Shown: piece by piece, positions 1 to 7,605 of the stretch
Layout of the letters: every line of letters begins with the position of its first letter
Numbering within the stretch: the first letter of the stretch is position 1
DNA from: PZPK01 sp047628385
Lineage (GTDB): Bacteria > Pseudomonadota > Gammaproteobacteria > Pseudomonadales > Oleiphilaceae
NCBI GenBank assembly: GCA_047628385.1
Contig: JBLHVH010000166.1
Location: forward strand, 1 to 7,865
Direction of reading: 5' to 3'
DNA: 7,865 bases
Translations under genes and position numbers: made by a program
Notes under the pieces: model-generated
The model's database searches: none
What the model was told of the DNA's origin: nothing
Seen by the model: the letters and a program-made list of their open reading frames with translations, nothing else

Positions 1-126
1 CATCAACAGCATCAACAGCATCAACAGCATCAACAGCATCAACAGCATCAACAGCATCAACAGCATCAACAGCATCAACAGCATCAACAGCATCAACAGC
101 ATCAACAGCATCAACAGCATCAACAG
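1..126. repeat. Perfect 9-bp tandem repeat, 14 copies, coding for (Ala-Val-Asp)n
   Basis: Fourteen uninterrupted identical copies of catcaacag (minus strand CTGTTGATG) start at the window's first base and end at 126. The base at 127 completes the Ala codon of the first unit. In the kinase frame each unit reads GCT GTT GAT, so the array encodes Ala-Val-Asp from residue 1081 onward, just after REC2. There is no synonymous variation between copies, which suggests recent expansion by slippage or recombination. Because the unit is 9 bp, gain or loss of copies keeps the reading frame. The array touches the window edge, so 14 is a minimum count and the left boundary is unknown. Confidence 0.97.
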
Positions 127-3100
127 CGACCATTTCTATTTTATTTATACCTTCTACGTGTCTGAGTATGTTGGCAAACAATTCGGTCGGATTGATAGGT
201 TTTGTTATGTAGTCATTCATCCCTGCTGCAAGACATTTATTTTTGTCTTCAACCATTGCATTCGCAGTCATGGCAATAATGGGGATAGTTTGGTTAAACT
301 CTCGGATTGAAATAGTAGATTGACAGCCATCCATTACTGGCATCTGCATATCCATTAAAACTAAATCAAATTGCCCTTTTCTAACTTTATCTAAGCCTTC
401 TAATCCATTGTTAGCGATGGAGACTAGCATGCCTTGTTTACTCAATATTTCCTTTGCTAACTCCTGATTCATGACTACATCTTCAACGAGTAATACCTTC
501 AATTTTGAAAAATCATAGAGCTCCCTTACATCTTGATTGCTATTAATGGCGTCTAATCTAATAGAGGAACTTATTTCTTTACTAGCAACGCCAAATATCT
601 TATCTAATTCTCTAGAAAGAACAGCTTTGTTTACTGGTTTTTCTAAAAGACTATCAAAACCACTTTCTATCGATTTCTGAGCAAGACCTTCTTCATTATA
701 TGCAGTCACTAGTATTGTCTTAGGGGTAGCAGGCCCAAATTCTTTTCCAATTAATTTACGGCATTCAAAACCATCTTTTTCAGGCATGAGCCAATCAATT
801 AAGATTAAGTCGAAGGGCAGATTCGTTTTCTCTTGATGATGAAGTATTTCAATTGCGTCGTTGCAATTTGACACACACGAAGAAACAAAATTAAGCGTGG
901 TAAGTACACCTTGTAATAGCTGTTGAGAGTCTGGTTGATCATCAATAATTAATATATTCAAACTTCCGGGTTTGAGTGATGATGCCCTTTTTTTAGTTCT
1001 ACTTTCCAAGCGGCAGGTAAAGCTAAATTCAAACGTACTGCCTTTGCCTTCTTCACTCTCAATACCTACTTGGCCGCCCATCATTTCGACTAATTGTTTT
1101 GAAATACTTAAACCTAAACCCGTCCCACCAAATTGACGTGTTGTGCTTTCGTCAGCTTGTGTAAACGAAGAAAATAATGTTTTTTGATTTTCTTTTGAAA
1201 TACCAATACCAGTATCAATAACTCTGCCTTCTATTGTGATATTTCCACTTAATTTATCTAGTTCTACTAATTCTAGCTCTATACGAACCTCTCCTTTTTC
1301 GGTGAATTTCACAGCATTATTCGTTAAGTTTACTAATACTTGATGAATGCGAAGTGAGTCGCCTATCAATGCATCAGGTATATCTTCATCAACGTCTATA
1401 TTAAACGTTAGTCCTTTAGATTCGACATTATTTGCAACTATATTCCTAAGGTTGTCCATCAGATTAGTAACAGTGAAAGGGGCATATTCAATATTTAGTT
1501 TTCCTGCTTCTATTTTAGAAAAATCTAATATGTCATTGATGATGCCGAGTAAATTTGAAGAAGCCATTTTGATTTTACTTAAAAATTCACCACGCTTATT
1601 ATTGTTATCACTACTCATGGCTAATTCTGTAAATCCGATAATTGCATTCATCGGGGTACGAATTTCGTGGCTCATGTTTGCAAGAAACATACTTTTAGCT
1701 TCTGTGGATGCTTCAGCCATTCTTCGTTGTTTTTCAGCATGTTCTCTTTTCTTTGTTTCTGTAATATCGGCGATGGAGCCTTCGTAATGAAATGAGCCCG
1801 ATGCTTCATCCGTTACTTTTTGAATTGCAATGGATGCCCAGTGTGTTTCTTCATGTTTAAAAAAACTCGTTTTAAAATCAGAAATTTTGTTCTTAGAATT
1901 TAATATCGCTTCAAGTTTTATTGCTTCATTCTCAGCTAGAAACCCAAGCGTATAGGGTAGAGTCTTATCACCGATTAAAGACGCTATGCCTTCTTTACCT
2001 ATAATTTGCGCGAAGGCATTATTTGCATTAGATAGAAGACCATATTGATTCATTTGAAATATACCTTCGATTGCATTTTCAAATAAAGATCGATATTTCT
2101 TCTTGGCACTTTCTAATGCTGCAATTGAGGAACTTTGTTCAAATTCGTGTGCTTTTTTCATTTGAAACACACGATCTGACTGAGCAAAAGTCAGTAAAAC
2201 ACCCAAAAAGGTGAAGCTAATTTCTTGGCACCACGTTGTAAACATATTTGCTTCAACAATACCTGATGATTTCAAGCCTATAGTGACTAAGCCCACGATA
2301 AGAACTAGCCAGCCCATACAGTAATAGCGTGCAACGATTATTCCTTTATTAAGAAAAAAGATGCCGACGGCTAAACAAATAAAGGATAAGAATATACCGA
2401 ATGCTGAGCTCAATCTTATTATAATGCCATAGTCGATGACTGGAGAAAGGATGGCGAATAAACAGCATAGACAGGCAAAAAATAGCAGGGTTTTATCCCA
2501 TCTCGGTGAATTGTTTTTTAAGTCTAAAAAATTACGGCTATAATTTAAAATACAGAACAAAGCTAGATTCATTGAGATTGGAACAGCGATGGTTTGAAAC
2601 CAGATGTTGGTTGGCCAAAAATACTGAAATGATAAACCGTTTAAGCTGTATGAAAAGACAAACTGACCAACAAGCGCTAAACACACCCAGACATATGATA
2701 TGTCTCTAAAAAACAGCACGCTCATTAAGTTGTAAAAAGCAGTAATCAATATAACGCCATAAAAAAAACCGAAAGCCATTTTTTCAGTATCTATGGCTTC
2801 AGCGAATGTATGTCCTGGCCATTTAAGTAAATTTATTGTCATTGAACTATCAGTCTCAACACGCATAAAGTATGTGAGACTTTTTAAAGGCGGGGAGCTA
2901 AGTGAAAAAACAGGATTCCGGTATTTTACATCTCTGCGCTCAAAAGGAATATGATCACCTGCTAGCTGAGAAATATATGAGCCATTCTCAATTGGCTTAT
3001 AAAGCTCTATTTTGTCTAATAGTGAGTATTCAGACTCTAGGATCCAGCTAATTTCAGAGTTTGTAATGTTTCGCGTCGTAAAGCGCACCCAGTAAGCAGA

Positions 3101-3367
3101 GCGAGTAAACCCGCCTGAGATGTTGTTGCCTTCAACCACTTTCCAGCCTAATATTTTATCGTTTATATTAACCGATGGAAGCTTACGAACATGCTCGAAA
3201 GTTAATTGTCCATCTTTGTCTTCAATGTATTCTAAGTAATAGCCTAATGATTCCGAAATGTTGCGGTCATCTAGTATAACGCTTTCTCTTGCTTGCAAAG
3301 AACTGCTACAAACAAATACAATTAGCATTAAGTAAAGTAGGGTAGATAGTCTCAAACTCATGGGCAT
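1..3367 (-). CDS. Hybrid sensor histidine kinase, 7TMR-DISM/PAS/HisKA/HATPase/REC/REC, C-terminus cut by window edge
   Basis: Inner-membrane hybrid kinase expected to sense a periplasmic ligand, autophosphorylate and pass phosphate to its own receivers. My translation of the minus strand gives 1122 codons with no stop, open at the left edge. Domains in order: signal peptide (about 1-26, ending SSSLQA), 7TMR-DISMED2-like periplasmic domain (about 30-185), seven-helix DISM membrane region (about 197-396), PAS (about 424-537, KYRSLFENAIEGIF), HisKA with intact H-box MSHEIRTPMNAIIGF (His567), HATPase_c (about 672-785; N-box NLTNNAVKFTEKG, G1 DTGIGIS, G2 GGTGLGLS), REC1 (about 804-920; phosphoacceptor Asp858 in LILIDWLMPEKDG) and REC2 (about 955-1075; Asp1006 in LVLMDMQMPVMDG; conserved Lys in DYITKPINP). 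Residues 1081-1122 are (Ala-Val-Asp)14. An HPt domain commonly follows in this architecture, but it would lie outside the window. The start is ATG at 3367; ATG at 3361 is also possible. It is a paralog of the gene at 4501-7605 and the last visible gene of the operon. Confidence 0.93.
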   Translation of the reverse strand, partial: MPMSLRLSTLLYLMLIVFVCSSSLQARESVILDDRNISESLGYYLEYIEDKDGQLTFEHVRKLPSVNINDKILGWKVVEGNNISGGFTRSAYWVRFTTRNITNSEISWILESEYSLLDKIELYKPIENGSYISQLAGDHIPFERRDVKYRNPVFSLSSPPLKSLTYFMRVETDSSMTINLLKWPGHTFAEAIDTEKMAFGFFYGVILITAFYNLMSVLFFRDISYVWVCLALVGQFVFSYSLNGLSFQYFWPTNIWFQTIAVPISMNLALFCILNYSRNFLDLKNNSPRWDKTLLFFACLCCLFAILSPVIDYGIIIRLSSAFGIFLSFICLAVGIFFLNKGIIVARYYCMGWLVLIVGLVTIGLKSSGIVEANMFTTWCQEISFTFLGVLLTFAQSDRVFQMKKAHEFEQSSSIAALESAKKKYRSLFENAIEGIFQMNQYGLLSNANNAFAQIIGKEGIASLIGDKTLPYTLGFLAENEAIKLEAILNSKNKISDFKTSFFKHEETHWASIAIQKVTDEASGSFHYEGSIADITETKKREHAEKQRRMAEASTEAKSMFLANMSHEIRTPMNAIIGFTELAMSSDNNNKRGEFLSKIKMASSNLLGIINDILDFSKIEAGKLNIEYAPFTVTNLMDNLRNIVANNVESKGLTFNIDVDEDIPDALIGDSLRIHQVLVNLTNNAVKFTEKGEVRIELELVELDKLSGNITIEGRVIDTGIGISKENQKTLFSSFTQADESTTRQFGGTGLGLSISKQLVEMMGGQVGIESEEGKGSTFEFSFTCRLESRTKKRASSLKPGSLNILIIDDQPDSQQLLQGVLTTLNFVSSCVSNCNDAIEILHHQEKTNLPFDLILIDWLMPEKDGFECRKLIGKEFGPATPKTILVTAYNEEGLAQKSIESGFDSLLEKPVNKAVLSRELDKIFGVASKEISSSIRLDAINSNQDVRELYDFSKLKVLLVEDVVMNQELAKEILSKQGMLVSIANNGLEGLDKVRKGQFDLVLMDMQMPVMDGCQSTISIREFNQTIPIIAMTANAMVEDKNKCLAAGMNDYITKPINPTELFANILRHVEGINKIEMVAVDAVDAVDAVDAVDAVDAVDAVDAVDAVDAVDAVDAVDAVD

Positions 3368-3371
3368 AAAA

Positions 3372-3374
3372 CCT
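3372..3374 (-). promoter_or_regulatory. Weak ribosome binding site before the hybrid kinase gene
   Basis: The minus strand reads CTAGGTTTTATGCCCATG. The AGG core lies 4 bases before the ATG at 3367 and 10 bases before the ATG at 3361. Neither spacing is ideal, so the sequence does not settle which Met is used. Both give the same signal peptide core. The 33-base gap after the regulator's stop codon shows no terminator, which fits read-through within an operon. Confidence 0.4.
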
Positions 3375-3400
3375 AGCTTGTACAGTAAATTATTGTTGGC

Positions 3401-4501
3401 TCAAATCGTTTGAAGTTTTTTAATGATTTGTTTAATCGAATCATCAAGTTCAGCACCTTTCTCAACATGCGTTAAGGTCTCGTTTACACCATCTTGAACT
3501 AACTTAAATAACATTTCTTCTTGATCTTGCAATAAGCCAAGTGAATGAAAGTTACTTTCTAAGCGTTCTAAAAGTCTATCAGCTATGTTTTGAGTTTCTT
3601 TTTTGTGCTCACTTTGTGTTTCTGCAATTTGTTCTAGTGCATAGTTTGATGTTAGTACAAGTGAGGATACCTGCTGACTGATAATTAAAGACTGTAATTT
3701 TGCATTGGCACCATCTAGTAATATTGCGATGTAGTCGCGAATACGTACCCACTTTTCGTTATCGTTACATGTTTTTTTTATTAACAAAGAGATACCTCCG
3801 AAATTAAAAACTGCTCTTTGGCCTTTCTCGATTAATTTGTTGTGGTCTTTAAGCCTTGTAAGGAGTTCTTTTTCCAAAGGGACGATACATTTGTTTGTTG
3901 CTTTATCAACGACTGTAGATTCATAGCGGACCTGTACAGCATTACTTAATTGATATTGATTAATTGCATTGACAATTAGTTCTGCTAATTCTTCAGGTGT
4001 TTGTATTAAAAAACTACTTCTAAAAAATTCAAGAACAACACCTTGTTCGCCAGCGCTATCAATTGCTGTGCGTGCGATTTTTTCAACAGTTATTTTTTCA
4101 TTAGAAATATCATGTCTTTTTTTTCGGTTATTTACAGCGATCTTTATTTTAGTCTGAAGCTCTAATGGTTCGATAGGTTTTGTTAAGTAGTCTGAACCTC
4201 CCGCTTCGTAGCCGGCTAGTATTTCATCAACAGTATCGTGGGCGGAGACAAAAATAATATCAATGTCAGCGGTAGAAGGGTCAGACTTTAATTTCTTACA
4301 TGCTTCATAGCCATTCATTTCTGGCATTTCAACATCCATAAGAATTACATCAGGTTTTGGGTTCTTTACGGCGACATCAAGTGCTGTTTGTCCACTAGTA
4401 GCAGCTAATACAGTATAATGATCCTTAAGATTTTCATTCACAATACGAATATCACTTCGTGAATCGTCCACAATTAAAACTCTTGGTTTTTCATCTTGCA
4501 T
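3401..4501 (-). CDS. Response regulator with N-terminal receiver and non-DNA-binding C-terminal region
   Basis: A cytoplasmic phosphoacceptor protein of 366 residues. The N-terminal receiver (about 6-125) has every expected residue: acidic pair Asp12/Asp13 in VLIVDDS, phosphoacceptor Asp56 in VILMDVEMPEMNG, Ser86 in FVSAHD and Lys108 in YLTKPIEP. The rest is not a helix-turn-helix, GGDEF, EAL, HD-GYP or CheB/CheR-type output. Residues about 140-270 (EFFRSSFLIQTPEELAELIV through RIRDYIAILLDGANAKL) resemble the weakly conserved, possibly GAF-like region I associate with stand-alone regulators encoded beside DISM kinases; I recall the style of the family, not a named function. Residues about 275-366 are rich in Glu, Gln, Lys and Leu and look helical or coiled-coil. 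The ATG overlaps the upstream kinase stop as TAATG and has a good ribosome binding site. It lies between two paralogous sensors, which are its likely partners. Output is probably by protein-protein contact (inference). Confidence 0.93.
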   Translation of the reverse strand: MQDEKPRVLIVDDSRSDIRIVNENLKDHYTVLAATSGQTALDVAVKNPKPDVILMDVEMPEMNGYEACKKLKSDPSTADIDIIFVSAHDTVDEILAGYEAGGSDYLTKPIEPLELQTKIKIAVNNRKKRHDISNEKITVEKIARTAIDSAGEQGVVLEFFRSSFLIQTPEELAELIVNAINQYQLSNAVQVRYESTVVDKATNKCIVPLEKELLTRLKDHNKLIEKGQRAVFNFGGISLLIKKTCNDNEKWVRIRDYIAILLDGANAKLQSLIISQQVSSLVLTSNYALEQIAETQSEHKKETQNIADRLLERLESNFHSLGLLQDQEEMLFKLVQDGVNETLTHVEKGAELDDSIKQIIKKLQTI

Positions 4502-7500
4502 TACACGTTTCCTGATTCAAGTTTACTGATTAATTGTACGATATTTTTAGCTGCATTCTCAAAATCAAAAAGATCAAGGAGGTCGGCAGTTTCATTTAAT
4601 AAGTTGAAATGCTCTGATATTGGCCATCGAGCCACTATTTTAAGTGCTTCTTCATACGCGTCCATCTTTTGCTCACCAATCATTACACTTAAAATGTCAA
4701 GTTTTTGCTTAAGTTCGTGTTCAAGGTACTTAGTTTGATCTACGGGTTTTTCTACAAAATCTTCATAAGAATTATCTAATGCTATCGTCATCTCATACGT
4801 AACTGTTTCAAGCTCCGTTGCAAAAAGTTCTAAGGATATCTGTTGCTCTTGTTTGTTAATGGCTGTTATATTTTCAAGAGAAATAGCTAACTTTGATAGC
4901 CTTTTTGCTCCCAAATTTGCTGATAAACCTTTAATAGTATGAGCTAGCTTCGCAACTGAAATTAAGTCATCATTTTTTAGTAATATGTTTATGTTATCTG
5001 CTGTACTACTATAATTTTTTATGAATTCTGCAAAGAGTTTTAAATAGAGTTTTTGATTTCCTTGGCAACGTTCGAGCCCATCTTCCTGGTCAAGCGAGAT
5101 TTCAGTATCTTCTTCAAGAACCGTGTTTTGTTGAATGAATTTTATTCGATCTTCTGGCGCCTTAAAATCTAAAGGTTCTTCAATTAGTTGCTCTTGAATG
5201 TCGATTAGCTTTTTGTTATCTGGAACTTTAACTGAGGTAATAGTTTGTAGCTTGTTAACGTTGTGTTTACGGTTTTCTATTTGACATGTAAATTGGAAAG
5301 TAAAGACACTTCCTTTTCCCTCAAGGCTACTGACACTTATTTTTCCATCCATTAGTTCGAGTAATTGCTTTGTAATACTTAAGCCAAAGCCTGAATGAGT
5401 TTTACTATCTTGCTCAGGATTAGTTTGTGTCTCAAATATAAACGATTGCTCTTGTGCTGATATGCCTTTGCCCGAGTCAGTAACACTGCCTGTTAATGTA
5501 ATACTGCCTGCTTTTTTGTTTAAAGTGACTAACTCTAAAGAAATTAAAATATTTCCTTTCTCTGTGAACTTTACCGCGTTGTTTGTTAAATTAGTTAATA
5601 TTTGATTAAGTCTTGCACTATCACCTATCAATATCTCAGGTATATCCTCGTCTATATCTATATAAAGTTTTAGATCTTTTTCATCTACTTTATCGCCGAC
5701 AACGTGTGAAATATTATCCAATAATTTACGAATACTGAAAGAGTCATAATTAATAACTAGGTTTCCAGCCTCCATGTCAGAAAAATCCAAAATATCATTT
5801 ATAGTGCCTAAGAGATTGGCTGAAGAACGTTTTATTTTTAATAATAAAGTATCAATGTTTGAGTCTGTACTTATATCCGAAGCCTGATTTGTAAAGTCGA
5901 TAATACTACTGACAGGGGATCGAATCTCTTCACTCATATTTGAAAGGAATTGATCTTTAGCTTGAGTTGAAGCTTCTGCCATATGTCGTTTTGTTTCTGC
6001 ATATTCACGTTTTTTAGTTTCGGTAATATCTGCAAGCGAGCCACGATAAGTAATTGACTTATCAATAATGTCTTCTATTTTTTGAAGGGAAAGAGAAACC
6101 CATTTGGTTTCACCATTTTCATCCTTAAAGTTTGAAATGTAATCTGAAATACTTGTTTCTTCGTTCAACATTAATTTTAGTTTTTCTGACTCCTTTGTAT
6201 CTAAAAAACAAAGACTGAAAGGTTGAAAGTTTGAAATTTTTACGGTGTCGATATCCTTAATATTTGTTATATTCAGAAATGTTTTGTTCGCATTGTTTAA
6301 CATACCTTGGTCATTAAGTTTAAAAATACCTTCCATCGCATTTTCAAAAAGAGAGCGGTATTCTTCCTCTGCCTTTGATAATGCTTTGAGCGCAGAATGT
6401 TGTTCTTTTTCATGAAATTTTCGCGTTTGAAAAAAACGATCAAACTGAGCGATGGTCATTAGGGTTACAAAAAAGAAAAAACCAACTTCCTGACTCCAGG
6501 CTGTTAAAAAAGATCTAGGAAAAACGCCTGCTGCAGTTAACGCAAATGTAAGAGAACCAATAAACCAAATAATCCACGATAAAACATAGAATCGCGATGA
6601 TGTATTACCTTTGTACCAAGCATAGCAACCAGCGGAAATGCATAACATACTCATTACAGAGGCTGATATTGTACACAGGCGAATCATTACACCATAGCTT
6701 AATACAAGACTACACAAGGTACCTATGAGCCCCAAAAAAATGAATATTACAAAGAACCTATCTAGTCTCGGAGCAACTTCTTTAAGGCTTAAGAACAGCC
6801 TGGTGTATTGTAAAACGGGTGCGTATCCTAAATTTACAAAAAATGGAATATTAGTTTCTGACCACCATTGAGAGTTTGGCCATAAGTATTGGAATGTAAT
6901 ACCTTTTACACCGCTCAAGTAAAGAGATATTCCAAGAAAGGCCAAGCTTAGCCATAAGTACATTGGATCTTTTAAATAGAAGGAATTAACAAGCGAGGTA
7001 AAAAGTGCCAATAAAACAACACCATATAATAGACCTAATATAAATTTAGTTGCATCGACCTCTTGATAGAAGGTGTTTAGAGGCCAAACTTTTAATATTG
7101 CATTCATCGAACTTGTCGTTTTTATTCTTACATAATAGGTATTAGCTTGTAAGGCATTTGTTGTAATTGGTATAACGACATTTCGATAATGTATTTCACG
7201 GTCTGAAAACGGTAGATGGTCACCCATTATTTTTTTTGTATAACCTGCATCGTTGTCGCTTCTATAAAACACTATCTCATCTAAAAGCGGGTAAGCAAAT
7301 TCAAGGTTCCAATTGAAGTTAACGGTAAGTTTATTTTCAACCGTAAAACGCAGCCAAAAGGCAGATTTAGTAAACCCTTCTGTTACACCAATTGCAGGGG
7401 AAGGGGTCCAATTCTCAGCTGATAAAATATCCTCAAAACTGAGTGAATTATCAGCATCTTCGAGAAACATCATATTAGCACCCAGAGAGGTCGGTACAGT

Positions 7501-7605
7501 TTGATTATCTAATTTAAAATTGCTGACACTATTTCCTTGAGTAGAAGACGCAAAGAAAATGATGAAGCAAATATTAAGTACTTGAAAAAAAAGTCTATAT
7601 TTCAT
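4501..7605 (-). CDS. Sensor pseudo-histidine kinase: 7TMR-DISM/PAS/degenerate HisKA-HATPase/HPt, no receiver
   Basis: A 1034-residue inner-membrane sensor, numbered from ATG 7605. The signal peptide (about 1-24) is followed by a 7TMR-DISMED2-like domain (about 35-175; WLRF, LLDEI, MGDHLPF), seven membrane helices (about 185-390), PAS (about 415-530, EYRSLFENAMEGIFKLN) and a HisKA-like domain. The H-box reads MSEEIRSPVSSIIDF, so Glu559 stands where the phosphorylated His should be. The HATPase-like domain keeps the N-box (NLTNNAVKFTEKG, about 672-684) and G1 (DSGKGIS), but the ATP lid is shortened and G2 is reduced to HSGFGLS. No receiver follows. A linker (about 777-845) leads to an HPt domain with the intact motif LAHTIKGLSANLGA (His889) and a helical tail. 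Autophosphorylation is unlikely; phosphotransfer through His889 or allosteric control of the paralog at 1-3367 is plausible. A GTG two codons upstream (7611) is an alternative start. The frame is intact throughout, so it is not an ordinary pseudogene. Confidence 0.93.
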   Translation of the reverse strand: MKYRLFFQVLNICFIIFFASSTQGNSVSNFKLDNQTVPTSLGANMMFLEDADNSLSFEDILSAENWTPSPAIGVTEGFTKSAFWLRFTVENKLTVNFNWNLEFAYPLLDEIVFYRSDNDAGYTKKIMGDHLPFSDREIHYRNVVIPITTNALQANTYYVRIKTTSSMNAILKVWPLNTFYQEVDATKFILGLLYGVVLLALFTSLVNSFYLKDPMYLWLSLAFLGISLYLSGVKGITFQYLWPNSQWWSETNIPFFVNLGYAPVLQYTRLFLSLKEVAPRLDRFFVIFIFLGLIGTLCSLVLSYGVMIRLCTISASVMSMLCISAGCYAWYKGNTSSRFYVLSWIIWFIGSLTFALTAAGVFPRSFLTAWSQEVGFFFFVTLMTIAQFDRFFQTRKFHEKEQHSALKALSKAEEEYRSLFENAMEGIFKLNDQGMLNNANKTFLNITNIKDIDTVKISNFQPFSLCFLDTKESEKLKLMLNEETSISDYISNFKDENGETKWVSLSLQKIEDIIDKSITYRGSLADITETKKREYAETKRHMAEASTQAKDQFLSNMSEEIRSPVSSIIDFTNQASDISTDSNIDTLLLKIKRSSANLLGTINDILDFSDMEAGNLVINYDSFSIRKLLDNISHVVGDKVDEKDLKLYIDIDEDIPEILIGDSARLNQILTNLTNNAVKFTEKGNILISLELVTLNKKAGSITLTGSVTDSGKGISAQEQSFIFETQTNPEQDSKTHSGFGLSITKQLLELMDGKISVSSLEGKGSVFTFQFTCQIENRKHNVNKLQTITSVKVPDNKKLIDIQEQLIEEPLDFKAPEDRIKFIQQNTVLEEDTEISLDQEDGLERCQGNQKLYLKLFAEFIKNYSSTADNINILLKNDDLISVAKLAHTIKGLSANLGAKRLSKLAISLENITAINKQEQQISLELFATELETVTYEMTIALDNSYEDFVEKPVDQTKYLEHELKQKLDILSVMIGEQKMDAYEEALKIVARWPISEHFNLLNETADLLDLFDFENAAKNIVQLISKLESGNV
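4510..4513 (-). promoter_or_regulatory. Ribosome binding site for the response regulator, inside the upstream gene's 3' end
   Basis: The minus strand reads CAGGAAACGTGTAATG. AGGA stands 8 bases before the regulator ATG (4501-4499), inside the last codons of the upstream sensor gene. The stop TAA (4503-4501) shares its last A with the ATG. This arrangement is typical of translational coupling and supports the chosen start. Confidence 0.75.

Noticed and set aside
1..126. Tandem array as a CRISPR or as iterons of a replication origin
   Set aside because: The 9-bp units abut without spacers and lie in frame inside a kinase gene. There is no Rep gene or AT-rich origin element nearby.
1..171. Plus-strand reading of the array as a His-Gln-Gln repeat protein
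   Set aside because: The plus frame is open only because the repeat has no stop in it; it ends at a tga soon after the array. The minus strand carries a clear multidomain kinase through the same bases.
1347..1787. Plus-strand ORF of 146 codons
   Set aside because: It lies wholly opposite the HisKA/HATPase part of gene A, has no recognisable domain, and its residue pattern is that expected of an antisense shadow.
2506..2709. Plus-strand ORF of 67 codons, with others at 3969-4157, 4496-4738 and 7313-7504
   Set aside because: All are antisense to strongly supported minus-strand genes and show no ribosome binding site or known motif.
4225..4233. Single extra copy of catcaacag inside the response regulator gene
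   Set aside because: It encodes part of the ordinary receiver sequence DTVDEIL in a different codon phase. One 9-mer match is not evidence of repeat dispersal.
4501..7605. Gene C as a decaying pseudogene
   Set aside because: The frame is intact from signal peptide to HPt tail and the HPt, PAS and sensor motifs are well kept. The changes are confined to catalytic sites, which fits altered function better than decay.
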